A stretch of 64,000 nt of DNA from Agrypnia vestita (taxonomy: Eukaryota > Arthropoda > Insecta > Trichoptera > Phryganeidae). The DNA lies in the NCBI GenBank assembly GCA_016648135.1, contig JADDOH010000178.1:434001-498000 (forward strand), given 5' to 3'. Position numbers and translations under genes: made by a program. Under the pieces are notes generated by a model. The model did not search any database and was not told the DNA's origin. It was given only the letters and a program-made list of their open reading frames with translations. Shown one piece after another: positions 44,401 through 54,793 of the stretch; position 1 is the stretch's first letter; every line of letters starts with the position of its first letter.

Positions 44401-47400
44401 TGGGTCGAAACCGTAATTTGAGGGACTTAGGGACCAACTTTATTTTTTTACTTTTTTCTTTATGCAGATGGATAGAGCTCATTAACCTTATCAATAGTTG
44501 TCCTATGAAACTTTTTCCTAAACTTTATAGTTTGGGCAAAAAAAAAAAGTTTTGTATTTTTTGTATGAGTCTAAAATGTTCAAGCAACCATGGCCTAATA
44601 TCAATAAATTAAAAGAAATTACGAAAATAAAAAATAAAATTATAAATATATACGTTTTTTTATTTTTTCGATCCATTTATCTGGGAGAATTGCAAGTTTA
44701 TTATATACATGATCATAGTATCAAACTATGGTAGACTAGACAAGGTATGAGAAAAAAAAGGTTTCAAAGCAGGGTCAGTCACCACTTAGCAGAAATTTAA
44801 TTTTATTTGATCCGCTCCATACAAAAAATACAAAACTTTTTTTTTTTCCCAAACTATAAAGTTTAGGAAAAAGTTTCATAGGACAACTATTGATAAGGTT
44901 AATGAGCTCTATCCATCCGCATAAAGAAAAAAGTAAAAAAATAAAGTTGGTCCCTAAGTCCCTCGAATTACGGTTTCGACCCAGTGTGCGGCGCAAACAA
45001 TGATGAGGTATAAAAAAAACTAACCCATAAAAAACAAGTTTTTATTGTACTCCCTTTCTCCAAATTGTATGTTTTAAAAAAACGAGGTTTATATGCACAT
45101 TATTTTAAAATAAATTTAGATATTATTTAATGTACAGAAATATTATATATGTTTAACATTCGAGTCACTGAAAGGCGAAACTTTTATTTTCATTATATTT
45201 TTTGAGATTTAACTTTTAGATTAAAATATAAACGGTTCGAAATTTGTCAATCTCGGAAGCGTCCACGGCGACAGATCATCTTTATTATGATTGCTTCAAA
45301 AACTCAGTAAGCAGTGCGTGGTTTTGCCAATACCAGTTTAAAAAATAACTAAATCGCTTGAAAAGCAATGGGCGATAGCTAATCGCAGATACCAATAGCC
45401 GCGCAGTGGCCACAATCTGCCGCGTAGCGGTCAGTCGCAGACAACAACTACAGATTCACCAACGACCGCAATGGCCTAGCAGCGAGGTAAACTGGTAGTG
45501 ATATATTAAAATCTGAGTAAGTACTACATATTTATGATAGGAATATTAAGAGACATTCTGTTTCGATTTTAGTCCAAGTTTATCAAACATAATCATTTCG
45601 TTATATGTCCGTCTATCCGTCCGTCCGTTTGTCTGTCTTTTGTCCCCGTAACTTCTAACTAAGAAACCAAATTAAATGGTCGGAGATGGGGCTTGAACCC
45701 CTGGCTAGCAAACCCGAACCAGCCGCTCTACGCATGTGCTACGGCCGCCCCTAGGTGGACCGCCAAAAAGATATAAATATATACTTGAACCAATATTCCG
45801 TCATTTTTGACAGGTTACAGGTGTTTAAATAAAAATCATGACAGAAGAGGAGCGTGAAAGAATAAATATTAGACAAGAAGTGAATGCAGAAAGAAGAAAT
45901 ACTAGATATGAAGGGATTAGAAGCAAAAACGTCATTTTGATTATGACGAGAATGCAAAATATGAAATTGGCAATTGATTTTGAAAGCATGTTTGCGTGTT
46001 TTAGAAGCCAAGAATCAAAAGAATATTAATTTTAAAATCTTTATAACTTTTTAAAGAGTTAAGGTTATTATTACGGTCGTTAGACATATTTAACTGTAAA
46101 CAGTTACGGATATTTTATACGAACCGTATGTTTTTCCAAGAAACGATTTCGACGTTTCTTTGAAGTCGTATTCATCTGTTCTCACGACTTTGTTTCAACC
46201 TTTGAGGGATGTCGCAGAAAAGTCCGCCAACGTAATTAGTACATATTGCGTACTGGCGACCTCTATCGTAGAAAAAGTGAACACTCCACAACAAAGTGCA
46301 TATAATTTACGCCCCCGGAAACACTAATCAGTCCGCCCTATACCTCCGCGGGTACAGGTCGTTCTCTTGATGACGTTACTACAACTTCAACGAAACGTCG
46401 AGAATCGTTTCTCGGAAAAACATACGGTTAGTATAAAATATCCGTAACCATTTACTTAATAACTTTAATCTACATTATATATAAAACCGCCCGCTGGGCC
46501 TGGCAGCGAGCGATCAGCGATAGCCGATTGATTTACTGCTAGTACCAAATTCATATCCCAATTCACAACGGTAGGGTGTCATTGATAATGTGTGCATGTT
46601 GTTACGACGGAATTGGTGAACGTTGCATTGTGTAGAGGGATCACTTAAGCCAGCACATACAGGTTATAAGCCCTGAGCCATCGTATGAGAAACTTCCATC
46701 CAATTTTCTCATATTTATATAATTTATATTAGCTTCGTCTCTAAAAGACTTGTGTACATTATTTTTTTTTTAATTTAATGGTTTGTCACCCAGTAAAAGG
46801 ATGTTATTGCCATATTCTCAATTAAATAAAAATTAAATAAAATAAAGTATCTTCATCAGATTATTGGGGATTCTACACAAAAATGTTTGTAAATTTGTAC
46901 ATAGATTTACATAGTTGTCTATCATTTAAAAATTGTCACTTTATAACATGAAATTGTTTATGGTTAGGAAGTGTTGAACCTGTTGAATATTGATCCAATG
47001 AAAATAAAGGCATACAAAAAGAATAATTGTTTGGATTAACTAAACAAAAGCCATGTAACAAGATTATTTTCATAAAACTTAGGTATTAGTTACTTTCTCG
47101 CTACCAAAGTTTTAAGAGGAGTGGTTCCTCTTATTATCAGGTATAATTAAAAACTTAACTAATTTATATCTCGGTTATTAATTATAAATCAGTAATGTAC
47201 TAATTATTGGGTTCCACTCTTTGATTTTGCCTGTACCTAGTACCTACTACAAACTTGATTTTTTTAATTTTTTGAGTACCTACTTAGGTATTATATTTTT
47301 CTATGCACTGTATACCTACTTTTGTTCTATTTTATAATTATATTGTGTTAATCAAATTTTTATTTCTTTTTACTTTTTTTCCTATGAATTATTCGTAATG

Positions 47401-48011
47401 TGTACCTACTTTTAAAGGCTTTATGGCTGTAAATTTTAATAAAATAAATAAAAATAAAATAAATTACCCGACGACGAGAGAGACCGATCGTCTGTGTTAA
47501 TGAAAAATATTTAATTGTGTGTAAAGTAAATAGTTTAGTTTATACATATAAATTAAAATAAACGTGTTGCATCACAAAGAACACATCAATTGAATACAGT
47601 TGTTTCTTTTGTTGAAGTATGTGCTTTTTTTACGACCTGTGTAAAAAGAAAATAATTCAAATCATCCGGTGTAGGGACGAAGATTACCTGAGTCTCGTTG
47701 TTGATGTACTCAGGATGCACATCCAGGAAGTCTTGAGGCAAAACCAGCAGGGTTTTCCTCTCCAGAAGCTTCCTCAGCCTCGGGAAGTTGTCGCTGGTGA
47801 GCGGAAGAGAGTCCTGGTTGTTGAAGACGACGATCGCGGCCTGGTTCTCGTAAATCTCAACCAGATCGTCCTGCTCCAAGCTCTTGAGGGCCGGCCTCTT
47901 GTAGGACGAGAGCTCCTTGGGCCCCCAAAACAGAAAGGGCCCTTCTAAATTGGCAAACGCGGCGCCGATCAAATGAAAAAGTACGAAAATACTTTGACTA
48001 GACTTAAACAT
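38308..48011 (-). CDS. VhaAC45: V-ATPase accessory subunit Ac45 / ATP6AP1 (five exons, complete)
   Basis: This is a type I membrane glycoprotein that joins the Vo sector and helps assemble and sort the proton pump in secretory and endolysosomal membranes. Exons on the minus strand: 48011-47688, 44154-43911, 42865-42699, 40281-39992, 40-residue-plus tail 38440-38308. Phases 0,1,0,2 all match and every intron is GT-AG. The total is 1158 nt, 385 residues, about the usual insect length. Seen: signal peptide MFKSSQSIFVLFHLIGAAFA; N-glycosylation sequons NET, NAS, NRT and NGS; a furin-type RVRR at residues 169-172; a luminal core with FRCSQPMVF and YNCVGFTTVPIW; one TM (IFVGSLLLLLGTLLGVLMI); a short cytosolic tail KTMDKFENTKGKVLTFTVSE. 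The ATG at 48011 is chosen because it gives the signal peptide. Alternative identity is unlikely. Confidence 0.9.
38485..39100. mobile_element. Inverted-repeat DNA element in VhaAC45 intron 4
   Basis: The ends are GGGGTCATCCATAAAGTATG and, reversed, GGGGCTATCCATAAAGTACG, both followed by TCACAC and later GGTCACATTTGTGA/GTGACATTGTGTGA. Ends of this 'GGGG..ATCCATAAA.TACGTCACAC' type are widespread in insects. The centre (38640-38930) is a GC-richer segment of different look, possibly captured DNA. No transposase. Confidence 0.6.
39130..39385 (+). mobile_element. LINE reverse-transcriptase C-terminal fragment
   Basis: LFNTYIQSALEYGLFIYNPQ then IDRYQRILLKFLSRRK is the 'h..SxLEYG..hW.P......h..hQ...hK' block after the LINE reverse-transcriptase thumb. 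It is on the strand opposite to VhaAC45, in intron 4. Confidence 0.65.
39705..39860 (+). mobile_element. LINE family A 3' end fragment
   Basis: Reads RSLNNCRACMQRRMNVDEAR then WRSILYLL, ending in GGTAAGTAATTAAGTAAATA, the family's TAAG-type tail. It lies in VhaAC45 intron 4, upstream of exon 4's donor. Confidence 0.65.
39992..40281 (-). CDS. VhaAC45: VhaAC45 exon 4
   Basis: Acceptor TATTTCCAG, donor TTTG|GTAAGG. It holds the most conserved luminal part of the family: VTLRFHFPDNSCGYWTLGPV, FSFRCSQPMVFTNGS and YNCVGFTTVPIW. The final Trp codon is completed by exon 5. Confidence 0.92.
41655..41887. mobile_element. MITE fragment (TACAGGGT family) nested in the hAT-like element
   Basis: Family words TTTTACAAAAAATAAGTCAG and CTCCATAACTATTGATATTA are followed by the right end AATAACCCTGTA at 41876-41887. 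Confidence 0.5.
42020..42112 (+). mobile_element. LINE 3' tail nested in the hAT-like element
   Basis: TGTAAAAGCCTATAATGTGCGTAAACAAATAAATAA is the GTAAAAGCC tail seen at 8.2 and 19.8 kb; only the end survives. Confidence 0.5.
42699..42865 (-). CDS. VhaAC45: VhaAC45 exon 3
   Basis: Acceptor TTACCAG, donor AAG|GTATTA. It encodes KILFYASDYPLLRYSSADNR, TEDRILKLQTLVGVSSDD and ends TPGGK in phase 0. Confidence 0.88.
43125..43640 (-). mobile_element. MITE fragment and LINE 3' tail in VhaAC45 intron 2
   Basis: 43125-43250 carries the TACAGGGT-family words (AAATCAGAAATATTGAAAAC, GGTTGCTTGAACATTTTA). From 43252 the minus-strand LINE tail reads TGTAAAAGCCCCTTGGGCG with (AAAT)n. The AT-rich part to about 43640 is probably its 3' UTR. 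Confidence 0.45.
43911..44154 (-). CDS. VhaAC45: VhaAC45 exon 2
   Basis: Acceptor TTCTCAG, donor TTCGG|GTACCT. It encodes VITVQGPNSERDAEITETF, an acidic linker with the RVRR furin-type site, and ends VVYNAS plus one base of a glycine codon. The exon is far more GC-rich than its flanks. Plus-strand open frames over it are shadows. Confidence 0.88.
44396..44988. mobile_element. 593-bp foldback element in VhaAC45 intron 1
   Basis: Two arms of about 170 bp (44396-44570 and 44820-44988) are inverted copies about 95% alike. They begin CACACTGGGTCGAAACCGTA and are flanked by the 5-bp direct repeat CGGCG. The spacer starts with a fragment of the TACAGGGT MITE family (ATGAGTCTAAAATGTTCAAG). Open frames on both arms mirror each other and are not genes. 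Confidence 0.8.
45000..45064 (+). repeat. Solo end of repeat family R
   Basis: AACCCATAAAAAACAAGTTT and TTATTGTACTCCCTTTCTCC match the left end of the copy at 28763. Confidence 0.55.
45580..45816 (+). mobile_element. Helitron-like element, family H, with tRNA-like core
   Basis: The head TTTCGTTATATGTCCGTC with (GTCC)n and the tail CCGTCATTTTTGACAGGTTA are those of family H at 8.44 kb; the terminal CTAG is mutated. Inside, 45680-45752 read on the minus strand is tRNA-like: box A-type GTAGCACATGCGTAGAGCGG, an anticodon-like stem GGCTGG/CTAGCC and box B GGTTCAAGCCC. Confidence 0.55.
46083..46465. mobile_element. Foldback/MITE element F, copy 2
   Basis: The left arm TTAGACATATTTAACTGTAA then TACGGATATTTTATACGAAC is mirrored at 46386-46460. 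The spacer is longer than in the 32.4 kb copy but shares AATCAGTCCGCCCT and CCTCCGCGG words with it. Confidence 0.6.
46466..47687. other. VhaAC45 intron 1, no recognised feature
   Basis: AT-rich. The AAGAGGAGTGGTTCCTCTTA block at 47113-47132 is a diverged relative of 30051-30069; (AAAT)n-like tails at 47440-47462 suggest a LINE end. Nothing coding is seen. Confidence 0.3.
47688..48011 (-). CDS. VhaAC45: VhaAC45 exon 1
   Basis: It encodes the signal peptide and the N-terminal luminal domain (GPFLFWGPKELSSYKRPAL, later LVLPQDFLDVHPEYI), 108 codons exactly. The donor is CAG|GTAATC. Confidence 0.9.
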
Positions 48012-48200
48012 GATCACGCTCAGTAGTCAGCAGGTGGTATGGATATTTGACAAGTAAAGGTGCAATGTACAGATGTATAAAATGACATTCGGAAAGCGCG
48101 CGCGCATACGAAAATCGATAACGCGTTCAAAGTGCGCACGCGTCAGAAAATGTTCCGAAAGACATCTGTTGATTAAAAAATATAGCTAATCAAACATTTG
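48012..48200 (-). promoter_or_regulatory. VhaAC45 5' flank
   Basis: Upstream of the ATG the minus strand holds a TTTTATAC string about 70 bp away, a GCGCGCGC run and CGTTATCGATTTTCG, which contains seven of eight bases of the DRE motif TATCGATA. A housekeeping-type promoter is plausible. No start site can be fixed. Confidence 0.3.
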
Positions 48201-49255
48201 TGAAATTGGTAGGGTTATAAATGTATTTTTTTTGAAAAACTTACAAAACTGTTTTGCAGTTAGTGCGGAAAAACGTTACGACATTAAATTTCTGTATATA
48301 TAGATCGTATAGACAACGATAACATAATGTTGCAGAGATGAATATTATTCCACTTGTCATAATTTACGTAAAAATTAACGATTTACTTAATTGTATAGCT
48401 ACAAATTCAACAAGTACACAAGGATCTAAATGTTCAAGACCACGTGGCACTTTAAATTTTACGTGTGTACAAAATTAGTATAACTGAATCAAAATTTAAA
48501 TAAATCTTGTTTTAGTTTGTAGTTATATTACAACCACTGTAAGAATGCGGCTGAGATTTCTAGAATTGATCTATATTGGATTAGGTCACTTTTTTCAATT
48601 TCTAATAGAATTTGATAGATTCTTCGATTTTTTCAATGGCAGGTTTCCATGTACAGTAACCCAATCGTACCTATATGGAAATATGCCGTTGAAAAAATCG
48701 GACAGGGCGCTCGCCTTGATTTCGAAAATAAAATTTAAGTAGGTACTTATTATATTTTTTATTTCTAAATTAACAATCTATACTGACCCCTGTTCTCTAT
48801 GATATAATCTGCTAAATTCAACAGGCCGTTAAATTTTTTTAGAAACCATGATGTCAACTTCACGTAGATATTGGTATATTGGATGTTTCTCTTTTTTAAA
48901 AGTGTAAATGTATTAGGAAGATCAGTGTCACGCTAAAATTGTATAATTTATAAGATTATGTACCTAATTATGATTAAATTTGAATTAGATGAATTTTCTT
49001 AGGTTTTCACGGCCACTCAGAATCTCCTGGTTTGTGTCTTAAGGGATATTATGCCGAGTTTTTATGATCTGTGAAATGTCGGAAAAACACGGCTTGGTAC
49101 CCCAGAAGACACGAAACACAAGATAGATGGATTTTAACTATGTATATGATTTTTGGTAAAGTAATCTTTGATTGCTTTTAGAAGACATTTTTCGTCTGTA
49201 TTTTTCTTGTGTTATACGGTAGGCTGTTAAATTATTTTGCCATTGATATGTATAA
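48201..49255. other. No recognised gene
   Basis: Short open frames only. A local inverted motif pairs GATTTTTTCAATGGC (48618) with GCCGTTGAAAAAATC (48683). Confidence 0.3.
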
Positions 49256-49535
49256 CTAGCCGTAACCCGTCAAAAATGATGGAAAATTGGTTCACGTCGT
49301 TGCAGTGCCCTAGTATATATTTATAGTAACTTTTTGGCGATTCACGGGGAGACGGCAGTAGCAACATGCGTAGAGCGGCCGGTTTGGGTTTGCTTGTCCG
49401 AGGTTCGAGACCCGTCTCCAGCCATTTAATTTGTTTTTTACCCGTGAATTCGAACGAAATACAGACGTTACAGGAAGTAACGAACGGACAGACAACGAAA
49501 TTATTACGTTTGATGATATTGCGAAAATGACCGGT
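49256..49535 (-). mobile_element. Helitron-like element, family H, with tRNA-like core
   Basis: On the minus strand the element starts near TAATAATTTCGTTGTCTGTC and ends with a TCATTTTTGACGGGTTACGG hairpin tail, CTAG at 49259-49256 and a host T. The interior contains, on the plus strand at 49348-49420, a tRNA-like fold. An 8-bp acceptor-like stem GGAGACGG/CCGTCTCC and a discriminator A are visible, with a D-arm AGTAGCAACATGCGTAGAGC and box B AGGTTCGAGACC. It is a SINE-type tRNA relic, not a normal tRNA. Confidence 0.6.
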
Positions 49536-50220
49536 TACAATTTTGAGGTAAGCATATAAATGTTTATCGTATGCGATTTTCAGTTGTAAAACAATAATCA
49601 CTTTTGATTTTTTTTCTAATTTTAATTGCATAGTTTCTGTAGTAATAACTATATTAATAAATTTTAACACTCTAAATTCTTTGAGTATAAGGTGTTTTAC
49701 TTTTACAATTTACGTGTTTTCTTTTTTTTTAATTTAAATTCAAGATTTTTAAATGGTTTTTTATTTTTATTTTTTTAAATGCATTTCAATATTAATTATT
49801 CTTGATTTATTTTTCATACGTCGTACAAACGTAAGTGCATTAGTGAACAAAAACCGTTTTTAACAATTCACTTGAGACTTCTTCAGTTTTTGTTTTTTCA
49901 CAAGTAGCCATTTGTACACATTTGTTGAAATAATAAACGATCAAAATGTACCTGATGTTTCCTTCAAAATATTTATGGAATGATTTCGCAATGTAGTATA
50001 GAATTAAAATGTCTTAAATATTTAAATTGTTTCATATTTTGTATATATTTGTTTTCTTTATATTTCGTGCGAGTATTTTTTTTCTTTCAGTAGATAAATA
50101 GACAATTTATGTACTGAAAAATTTTAATGAAGAAATATTTGGAACATTAATTAAATTGTAAAGTAAAAAAAACATAAGTTAAATTGTAACTTGATATTTT
50201 TTGTTTTGAAAAAATAAATA
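49536..50220. other. No recognised feature
   Basis: Very AT-rich; nothing assignable. Confidence 0.3.
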
Positions 50221-50530
50221 TCGCAGGGTATAAAAGGAAAGTTTTTGAGAAAAATAGCTCTCTTTCATAACATCTTTACGACGTGGCTGCGTGTCTGTAA
50301 TGTTGTACTTTCGTTCCTTCTTTTGATAGCTATTTTTCGAAGAATTCTCCTGTTGTCGCCGGAATCGTAGAAGCTTTTCGTGTTTTAATTTACTCGTTTC
50401 GTACGATAAAAGGAACGGTGGATTCCAGCCGGGAACCGTGAAGAGATTTGTTAATCGCCGAGATTGATCAGTTTATTTTTCCCGGGGTTGGAAAGAATAC
50501 CTGATATACAATTTGTCAAGCAGGAGTGTT
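50221..50530 (+). promoter_or_regulatory. TATA-box region, possibly a solo LTR
   Basis: GGGTATAAAAGGAAAG at 50227-50242 is followed by GC-richer leader-like sequence up to about 50520 and no open frame. By layout it resembles the TATA/R-U5 part of an insect LTR. LTR termini were not found. Confidence 0.3.
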
Positions 50531-50699
50531 CGGAGTACTCCAGGAAGGCCGAACAGTGTACCGGTTACCAGTTTATTCCCATGGATTAATAATCAATCCA
50601 TGAAGTAAATGCCGTACTTGGTGTGATCCAAGTCGGTGCCCCATGACCGGAGATCGTGACCTCCAATACCTCTCGCCCTCTTGATTGTTCTGAGAAAAA

Positions 50700-51190
50700 C
50701 TGATTTCATGGTCACAGTGCAATTATTCGTGCAATCGTAAATCTTATTTAAATATCCATGAACTTTCACACACTGGGGACAAACTGTTTGTATGTTCACA
50801 GTAAAATTAATCGTGTAATCAGAGTTCAAACTTAAATTTACACATCCTTAAACACATTGGAGGAAAGCGTTTTTCATGTTCACAGTGAAATTATTCGTGC
50901 AATCACAAGTCAGATTTAAAATTACATGTGTTAACGCATGAAACAGAAAAACAGTGTTCATGTTCGCAGTGTAATTTTTCGTGTATTCTTAAATCATAAT
51001 TAAAAATTCACGTAGGTGCTTTCACACGCTCGGGAAAAGCGTTTTACATGAACATTGTGAACACAATGCAATAGTAATTCATATTTTAAAATCCATGTAC
51101 ATGCAAACACTGAAGAAGAAAAAATTATGGTTACAGTGTACTTATTTATGCAATCGAAAATCAAACATAATTATGTACATGAAAAAAAAA
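50700..51190 (+). pseudogene. Decayed C2H2 zinc-finger array
   Basis: The plus strand contains about four to five finger units in shifting frames: SQCNYSCNRKSYLNIHELSH (first Cys lost), a VCSQ*N*SCNQSSNLNLH unit, FSCSQ*NYSCNHKSDLKLH and CSCSQCNFSCILKS*LKIH, where * is a stop. The units match those of the intact gene at 54.8-55.7 kb (FSCSQCNYSCNQKS) but lie on the opposite strand. Multiple stops and frameshifts rule out function. A further single unit lies at 51765-51832. Confidence 0.75.
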
Positions 51191-51764
51191 TTTAACCACG
51201 TTCATATTAAATTAACTAAAAAGTTTGATAAAATTAATTTTCTGCAAAAAAAATTACCTCACTTTCCAAATGAAAGGTAGGCGCTTACGATATTGATATA
51301 GATCACAGAATTCTGTTGGTAATGGAGTTGGTAAGCGTTTCATTTGCTTACAATTGGTCGATGTATAGTAATAACCCTGAATCCACCCTACACCTGAGGT
51401 ATTGACAGTCCGTCTACCAACCTAGCCGAGGTAGGTATAAATTGTAGGTGAATGTATCTCCACAGGAGAAGGTAAAAATGTAACATCAACTTAGTTTATT
51501 TTTATGAAGGAATCCCTGTTACATATTTTTAGGACAAAGTACTTTTTAAGTATGAATGTAAGTTGCAGACTTCAAAATCTGACACAGAGTTTTAATTTCA
51601 CAACAATAACTGAATTTAAAAAGTATGTTTGTGTGTACAGTACAGTTTATTCAAAATAATATTAATTTTAAAATCATTAATACGTTTATCTTATTAATAC
51701 GTAAGGCCGTGCAATTTTAAATCATATTTAATTATCCATGTTATTTCATAGATAAACTGTTATC

Positions 51765-51832
51765 GTGTTCACAGTGAAATTATTCGTGCAATCTTAAATC
51801 AAGACTCTTAATACATGCGCTTGCATACTAAA
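51765..51832 (+). pseudogene. Isolated decayed zinc-finger unit
   Basis: CSQ*NYSCNLKSRLLIHALA, again with TGA at the second cysteine. It is part of the same degenerate array, separated by about 570 bp of AT-rich DNA. Confidence 0.55.
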
Positions 51833-52079
51833 CACTAGGCACAGTATATTGAGAATAATGGATGCTCTCTGCCTGATATCATCTTTAAAACTATGTAAAC
51901 ATAAAATTTGAATGTTGTACTTGGTGCTATTCAAATAATTAAATATATAGGTATCTACAACACTTTTTTTAATTGAATTTCTAAATAACCATGGTGCTTT
52001 ACCCCACTTTATAAATAATTTAACTAAGCATAATAGCAAGCAAGCATAATAAACCCTTGACTGGCTCTATTTAAAGATG
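51833..52079. other. No recognised feature
   Basis: AT-rich; an 81-codon minus-strand frame here shows no family signature. Confidence 0.25.
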
Positions 52080-52335
52080 CTGATATGGTGAAAGATCAAC
52101 CAAGGTCTCCAGCAATTCGGCATAGTCGTGCATTGAAAAATATCGTTGCTGTGCGTGGGAGAATGCCTGAAATGCCAAATCAGACACTGTTCACAAGAAC
52201 TGTGCTTGTCTCGATCGTTCGGTTGTCAATAGAGAATTTTGATATTTGAAAAAATCTAAGTGATTACACAAGCTCTTCAACCTACAGATGGCATCGCAAT
52301 TACAGCAACAATGAGTTTGCAGACCTCGATTTAAT
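52080..52335 (+). mobile_element. Possible Tc/mariner transposase N-terminal remnant
   Basis: The frame MVKDQPRSPAIRHSRALKNI then VAVRGRMPEMPNQTLFTRTV has the look of the 'GRPR..RT...I..VR..I..NP..S.R..' linker and second helix-turn-helix of Tc1/mariner-type transposases. No DDE motif follows. Weak identification. Confidence 0.3.
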
Positions 52336-54793
52336 AGACAAAATTCAAGGTTAACACCACGTTATTTTTTAAATGATTTTAACATAGATTTTCTTATAAT
52401 TGAATTGCAAAATTATTTTAATTCACCGAAATTTTAATCGAATAAGCTTTGTAAATTTAATGTTTGCTTAGATAATAAGAACATTGCATATTCTTATTGT
52501 TAAATTTTATTTACTAATTCAAATTTCAATCCCTTGCCTTTTATTAGTCTTAGAACTACGGTGGGTGTTCAAATAAATAATACCTATAGAAACCTTTTTG
52601 TGAAATTCAACTTTAACTTAAACAAAATCAACATGTCTGTACATAAATAAGAAACCTGTTTGGTAAGAAATCAAATTCGTGCGAATCCTTGCACGGGAGA
52701 AGCTTGAATTACCCAGACGGCAGCGCGTGTATAGGTCAAAACACTTGGAGACAATTAGGTGTCAAGTACCACCTGGGAAGATAAGGCGAAACCAGATCTG
52801 CTGAGTAAGCTGGCTGTGCCACCACACAATCTTGTTCATTAGAAAAATAGGTATGTGTGCTTACATTTATAATTAATTACCAAAAACAAAAACCCAGATC
52901 ATTTTTTCAAGAGCAGAAATTAATATCAGGTCTTCAGTCCTTCAAAATTCAATCTAGCTTAGAAATTTTACTTCTCGTTGGGTATATACGATTCATTTGT
53001 CTACTCACCTCTACTTGAAATAAAAAAATGTGCTCTAATAGCCTAAATATTACTGCTGGCAATGTTTTCAAAATATAAAAATGGACAATAATATGCGATA
53101 AATATTAATATGACTACCTTATGGCTCTCCCACTCTTTTTGCACAAATAAAAAACGAAAGGTTGGTAATACATTTTTAATTTGTTTTATTTAAATATGAA
53201 CAGGTTACACATAGTAAATAACTTTAAAAAACAAATTGTAAACAATACATAAATAATTATAAACTCTATTATTCACTATTTTACACTTAACTATTTATAA
53301 AACTAATGCCTCTATGAATTCGACTATAAATAGTTTTAAAATTGTGAAGAAAACTACTTGGAGATATTTTACGACAATATCGTACATTTGAAAAAGAAAC
53401 ATTTGCTTGCTTAATTTTTTCCTCACCAAGTCCAACCTTATAAATTATACATACACCAAAATTAATTCAAACCTACACCATCCACACGGTCAATAAATGA
53501 TTTATTTTATACGATATGCAACATTTTTAGAAATTATTAATTATGTAAAGTTTTGAAATATTTCTTCGACTTTGAGTGGTTTTTATACATTATGCTTTTG
53601 TAATCTAAAAAGATTGTTTACATGTACTGTATAAATAAGTATATCATTCCCGACTAGTACATTTGTAGGGTATAAAAGCAAAGGCAGCAATATTCAAAAA
53701 GAATTGAATGCAGTACATTTTAAATTAGTAATCCTCGACGACTGCATTCAAAACATTTTATTAATAAAACTAATAATACGAGGAAGACAATATTTACTCG
53801 TGTTCAAACAATTGTTGTGAGGTTCAAATAATAAAAATCGAAAAAAATTGTGAAGGCCGCACAATTCAATATTATTGAAAAGATAAGTATATAAATATGT
53901 AAAATGAAGTAGAAAAATATAAATATAAGTGTGTAAAATTAAGAGTATGACAGAATAAATAAGATGTTAGTCAACTAGCTGAACGCGCCCTGTCACTCGT
54001 CATCTGGGGTAACTGACCACGGCTGCTGGTCTAGTTCATCATGAGGCTCCAGGCCAGCTACGCGGATCCCGATTTTAAGATTCTAGACTAGTTCTTATGA
54101 AAAATTACTGGGTATGGAGAATTCCATTTTTATACTGAATTAAGTAGGGGTTTGCACCACCTTAACATTATCAAAAAATAGTTTTGTTTTTCTTATAGCT
54201 TGAAGTTTGAAAACTAATTTGAGTCATTCAAAAAATGGCCGAGTTTGAGCAATCTGAAGGTAGCATGGTGGGTGATTTTTCTTCATACTTTTGGAGACGA
54301 TATCTCAAAAACGCAATTTGCAAACATCTTACTAATAAAATAATCTACAATGTAGATTTTTTTTATAAAATGTGCTGTTCATGAATTATTAAACGCGATT
54401 TTTTTTTAATTATTTAAAACTGATATTATTGGTACAAAAAACGCTTTTTCGATACGCATAAATATTACATAAATTAACAATAAAATAATTCACTTTTTCA
54501 TTTCACTCAAAGCCTGACGACCTGATTATCTCCAGCAGCTGTGCGCATCACGGAAAAGGGCCTTTGCAATACAGCACATAAGTCATTTTTAAATATTCAA
54601 AATAATTTGTTAATGAAAAATATTAACCAATGTTTGCAGTAAACAATCGTAATAAAACTAATTTTATATGCAATAGTTACGTCAAATAATTTTTTGAATG
54701 TATTTGCGACGCCTCAAGATGGTGTATTCCCTTTATGTGCGTATTTGTTTTTTGATTGCAGAAATAATTGCATAGTGAATCTTAGAACAATTC
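52336..54793. other. Intergenic, with a repeat end at 53660-53770
   Basis: TAGGGTATAAAAGCAAAGGC at about 53668 is a third copy of the AGGGGTATAAAA element end found at 30629 and 31481. GAATTGAATGCAGT and ACTGCATTC near 53705 and 53748 are inverted. Otherwise AT-rich without genes. Confidence 0.35.

Noticed and set aside
44313..44996. Two related proteins of 99 and 73 codons on opposite strands
   Set aside because: They are the two arms of one foldback element read from opposite sides.
49348..49421. Functional tRNA gene
   Set aside because: An acceptor stem and box B are present, but the anticodon arm does not pair properly and it is embedded in a repeated mobile element.
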